A stretch of DNA of 64,000 nucleotides from Lepturacanthus savala (lineage: Eukaryota; Chordata; Actinopteri; Scombriformes; Trichiuridae). Shown here piece by piece: positions 61,761-64,000 of the stretch; position 1 is the first letter of the stretch, and every line of letters begins with the position of its first letter. Where the stretch lies: NCBI GenBank assembly GCA_030544235.1, contig JARUPU010000074.1, positions 248,001-312,000 on the forward strand, given 5' to 3'. The translations under genes were made by a program, and so were the position numbers. Below the pieces are notes generated by a model that saw only the letters and a program-made list of their open reading frames with translations, searched no databases and was not told where the DNA came from.

Positions 61761-62130
61761 CGCGCTGCCGGAAAGCAAGGTCTGTGCTTTACCGTGTCTG
61801 GATGTAAGACTTCTGATGCTGCTGGAAAGCAGGGTTGTTTCTGTACTGGTTGCGGATGTAAGATTTCATTGCAGATTTCTGCCGTTGCCGGGAAGCAAGG
61901 TCAGTCTTGTACCGCATTTGAATGTGTGATTTCTGCCGCTCCCTGAAAGCAAGATTGGTGCTGTACTGCTTCCGAACGCAAGACTTCATTGAAGATTTAT
62001 GACGCGCTTGGAATACAGGGTCAGTGTTCTACTGCTTCATTAAGTAAGTCCTCTTTTTGTGCCGATGCTGAATATAGCTTGCCCTCATTGCCTGTAACTT
62101 CTTCTCCTGAAATTCTGATCTACTGGCATA
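61757..62130 (-). pseudogene. Tandem basic repeat region of the Helitron protein
   Basis: Minus-strand translation shows repeats of the form Y-x-[TN]-[DN]-x-x-F-x-x-R-x-K: NTDPVFQARHK, YSTNLAFRERQK, YKTDLASRQRQK, YRNNPAFQQHQK and STDLAFRQR. Spacing alternates 22, 18, 22 and 18 residues, so the DNA has a supra-unit of about 120 bp. The run is very Lys/Arg-rich and probably binds nucleic acid, as inferred from charge. A frameshift at about 62,087 separates it from the protease exon. Stops at 62,029-62,031 (TAG) and 61,789-61,791 (TAA) replace residues inside units. Confidence 0.75.
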
Positions 62131-63131
62131 TTACAGTTTTTCAGACTGACGTCTGCCAGTGGTTCTCTTTTCACCAGAAGGCAGACGTTTGCTGATCGCA
62201 CTTGCTCGACGTGCAGTTTTCCTGCATCTGCTCGAGCCAACTCTTGAAACGTACTGCTTCGTTTTCTCACACAACTACACCAACGCTGATGTAGTTGGTT
62301 GGACGCTGGTTCTGGCACAGCATCTGGAGTGAGAACCGTGTCAGCTTCACATTCTGAGGTGTTTCCTTCAAGAAAAACTGTACGTTGGAAGACCTCCTGA
62401 CCGCAGCTTTGGTCCAGTGCAGCATCTGGAATGATAATCAAATCGTCTCCCAGTTCAAGGGTGTCACCATCTAGAAGAAACGCACTTGGTTCGGTTTCAG
62501 CTTCTGACAAGACTGCAACATTATCCGTAGTCACATCACTGTAGTCCCTGGAGAAGGAAACAGGCATAAGCTCATAGCTGGCATAAGATCCACGATCCTG
62601 CAAAAGCTTATGCACGTGGTCGACCAGATCACTGAAGTCAAGGAAGGTCAGCATTATTGCAGTGCCGCTATGGTATGGAAAACCGGTGGCTGACCTCGAG
62701 TGAGAATCAAAGAAACCATAGCGGCCTGTGTCGTCACGAAAAACTGCTAAGCATTCAGGTGCGACCAGAAGAACTGCATGGCGGACATCAAGAGCCAAGC
62801 ACTGAAGTTGAGAGGCAAAGGGCAGCGATACTTGACTTTGCAGACTGTTTTCTGCAACCTTGAGTGGTCCAACCATGAGATCCATTGAGTTCATGGTAAC
62901 ATGATAGGAATGATCATCAGTAAAGACACATTTTGGCATCTGCTCAAGGGTCAAGTAATTATGTGTAAAAGTACCATCTGCAATAAGCTGCCATTTCACA
63001 CCTACATAGTGCGTCTCCCTGAGAAAGCACTCTATCCAGAGAAACCCTATTGAATTGCAACCCCTCGTTGTGATATGCAAGAAAAGTAAGAGCCATGCTG
63101 GTGCACTGTTCACCCGCAAGACATCAGAATG
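62087..63131 (-). pseudogene. Large exon: peptidase C76-like protease domain plus acidic linker
   Basis: A 3' splice acceptor (TTCATTTCAG) precedes 63,131. The catalytic-cysteine box, GEQCTSMALTFLAYHNEG, has its Cys codon at 63,103-63,105. It is read in a different frame from the rest because of about one-base shifts near 63,115 and 63,007-63,013. From there the frame is open to a TGA at 62,085-62,087. It contains LIADGTF, a central AVFRDD-like block and YGFFDSHSR. The Asp (62,706-62,708) and His (62,700-62,702) form the D-x-H pair of family C76, about 132 codons after the Cys, close to herpesviral tegument deubiquitinases. An acidic linker and RRRSYRQ follow. In Helitrons this domain probably acts as a ubiquitin or ubiquitin-like protease; substrate unknown. 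The neighbours mark it as a transposon gene, not a viral insertion. Confidence 0.75.
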
Positions 63132-63317
63132 CTGAAATGAAGAAATGCATTGTGTTACATCTCTACCATGGAAATAAACACTGTTGCAGACATTGTAAAG
63201 CAGTACAATTCTCTATCCATGTTATCACCATAAAAAAATATGAAATATGAAAACAAAAAGAGACCATTTTTAAAAAATGTTATCAATATCTATAAAATTA
63301 GGAATATGTAAACGTAC

Positions 63318-63402
63318 CTCTGCCATCAGCTCCAGGACCTCAGGCCACACCGGGTTCAGAGGGATGGAGGGCACGGTCTTCTACTTCCTCAGTATTCTGT
63401 GT
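63318..63402 (-). pseudogene. Internal exon of the Helitron gene (85 bp)
   Basis: Bounded by acceptor TTTCTTTACAG (ending 63,403) and donor GAG|GTACGT (63,317-63,312). The downstream half reads TVPSIPLNPVWPEVLELMAE and continues in frame across the 186-bp intron into HSDVL of the protease exon, a coherent join just before the cysteine box. Entering in phase 0 from the exon to its right gives TQNTEEVEDR and then a stop. The exon is 85 bp, one more than a multiple of three, which fits a 1-bp insertion in a formerly 84-bp exon. Confidence 0.6.
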
Positions 63403-63667
63403 CTGTAAAGAAAAAAGGCAGAGTTTGGATTAAGAAGTGCATAGGAGACAAAACACAAAAGAAAAACTGTTGGCATTGTAAATATAAATAGGAAACAAAA
63501 ACAAAGGGTTAAAAATAATAAAAAGATAATGACCAAAAACGATGCAATTAAATCACAACATTATGTGCAGATAAAAAGCAGATAGCCATGAGCAGCAGTA
63601 GGTTATGGTAGAAAATACATTAGTTATTTCAGTAAACTTTCAAAGAAACAGTATCAGCCTATGTTAC

Positions 63668-63805
63668 CTTCTTGGTGGGACCCACCTGGGTCCACCGAGG
63701 AGGGAAGGAAGAACCAGAGACTGGAGCCTTGGCCTTCACAGACACTTCCCGTGAAACCTGTGAGGTTGGAGGTGTGAGCGGAGTCAAGCAGGCCCTTGGC
63801 GGAGT
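63668..63805 (-). pseudogene. Internal Pro/Ser/Thr/Lys-rich exon of the Helitron gene (138 bp)
   Basis: Acceptor TTGTTTCCACAG (ending 63,806) and donor AAGAAG|GTAACA (63,667) bound 138 bp, exactly 46 sense codons with no stop. It begins TPPRACLTPLTPPTSQ and ends WTQVGPTKK. The composition suggests a disordered linker. Flanking introns are 131 bp (63,806-63,936) and 265 bp (63,403-63,667). Phase 0 at both ends and the shared KK ending with the exon to its right suggest a modular, possibly duplicated, exon. Confidence 0.6.
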
Positions 63806-63936
63806 CTGTGGAAACAATGACAGAGTTTACAATAAAATAGTGCATAAGAGACACCAGACAAACAGAAAGTTAAAATCCACAATACAGCAGTTATTCTGTA
63901 AAATGTTCACACAACCAATAATGGTAGGTAACACAC

Positions 63937-64000
63937 CTTCTTGGCCTGAGCCACACTAGTCCCTCCAAGAGGACTGGAAGGACGAGGTACAGGGGTCTCG
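63937..64000 (-). pseudogene. Partial Pro-rich exon running off the right edge
   Basis: Donor AAGAAG|GTGTGT (63,936-63,931) ends an open frame reading TPVPRPSSPLGGTSVAQAKK from the window edge. Like the exon at 63,668-63,805 it begins with TP, is Pro/Ser/Thr-rich and ends KK at a phase-0 donor. Its start lies outside the window. Confidence 0.55.

Larger units (their letters stand above)
60949..64000 (-). mobile_element. Degenerate, internally deleted Helitron-like element with C76 protease
   Basis: On the minus strand, from the right edge leftward, this region holds small spliced exons, a peptidase C76-like domain, an acidic linker, a tandem basic repeat and the C-terminal portion of a PIF1-type helicase. 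From what I recall, Helitron proteins of fish and some invertebrates combine a herpes tegument-like C76 protease, KY-x-x-NP-type basic repeats, DUF6570, a Helitron_like_N Rep domain and a PIF1 helicase in one polypeptide. The order here matches, except that Rep and the helicase Walker A region are absent. The right part of the element lies outside the window. Frameshifts and stops show it is not autonomous. Confidence 0.75.

Noticed and set aside
62657..62863. Plus-strand 68-codon frame, and that at 63,672-63,959
   Set aside because: Both lie antisense to the protease and Pro-rich exons and show no motif of their own.
62087..63131. Integrated herpesvirus tegument gene
   Set aside because: The C76 domain is followed by the basic repeat and PIF1 helicase typical of Helitrons and is interrupted by introns; no other viral gene is present.

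Overview
The window looks like vertebrate, most probably teleost fish, DNA running from inside a very large satellite array into its flanking sequence. There is no bacterial gene structure, CRISPR array, rRNA or tRNA gene. The fish assignment is inference: it rests on the style of the LINE and Helitron remnants in the right flank, and the species cannot be named from sequence alone.

Region 1 (1 to about 58,746, 92% of the window) is one head-to-tail satellite. The basic monomer is 189 bp, about 31% GC by hand count of one unit, with roughly 310 copies in one orientation. The array runs off the left edge. It has three domains. From 1 to about 22.8 kb it is 189-bp monomers in irregular multimonomer blocks, with tandem duplications of 12, 13 and 17 monomers. 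From about 22.8 to 56.2 kb it becomes a 377-bp dimer (189 + 188 bp); the 188-bp partner lost one T from a T5 run. From 28,309 to 56,207 the spacing is exactly 74 x 377 bp. On top of the dimer lie a 754-bp tetramer, a 2,639-bp seven-dimer unit and a duplication of about 9-10 kb. From 56.2 to 58.75 kb the array reverts to 189-bp monomers that diverge toward the edge, with an 811-bp local duplication and two adjacent perfect inverted repeats. The monomer is 63 codons with no stop in one frame, so long open frames appear throughout. I read them as a consequence of monomer length, because recurrent stops and 1-bp indels break the frame.

Region 2 (58.75 to 60.95 kb) is unique or low-copy sequence: a short orphan open frame fused to the last satellite copy, an AT-rich stretch with no recognised gene, a 5'-truncated LINE 3' end on the minus strand (59,642-60,310), and about 640 bp that I cannot assign.

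Region 3 (about 60.95 to 64.0 kb, minus strand) is a broken, spliced gene of a Helitron-like rolling-circle transposon. Read 5' to 3' (right to left) it has three small Pro/Ser/Thr/Lys-rich or linker exons with good splice sites. A large exon follows with a peptidase C76-type cysteine protease domain, an acidic linker and a tandem basic Y-x-T-D repeat. The C-terminal part of a PIF1-family helicase starts at its Walker B motif. The Rep/HUH nuclease and Walker A parts expected between the basic repeat and Walker B are missing, which indicates an internal deletion. At least five frameshifts and three in-frame stops show it is dead.

The features most worth a second look are the nested higher-order structure of the satellite, the double hairpin at its edge, and the multi-exon protease-Helitron with its deletion junction.
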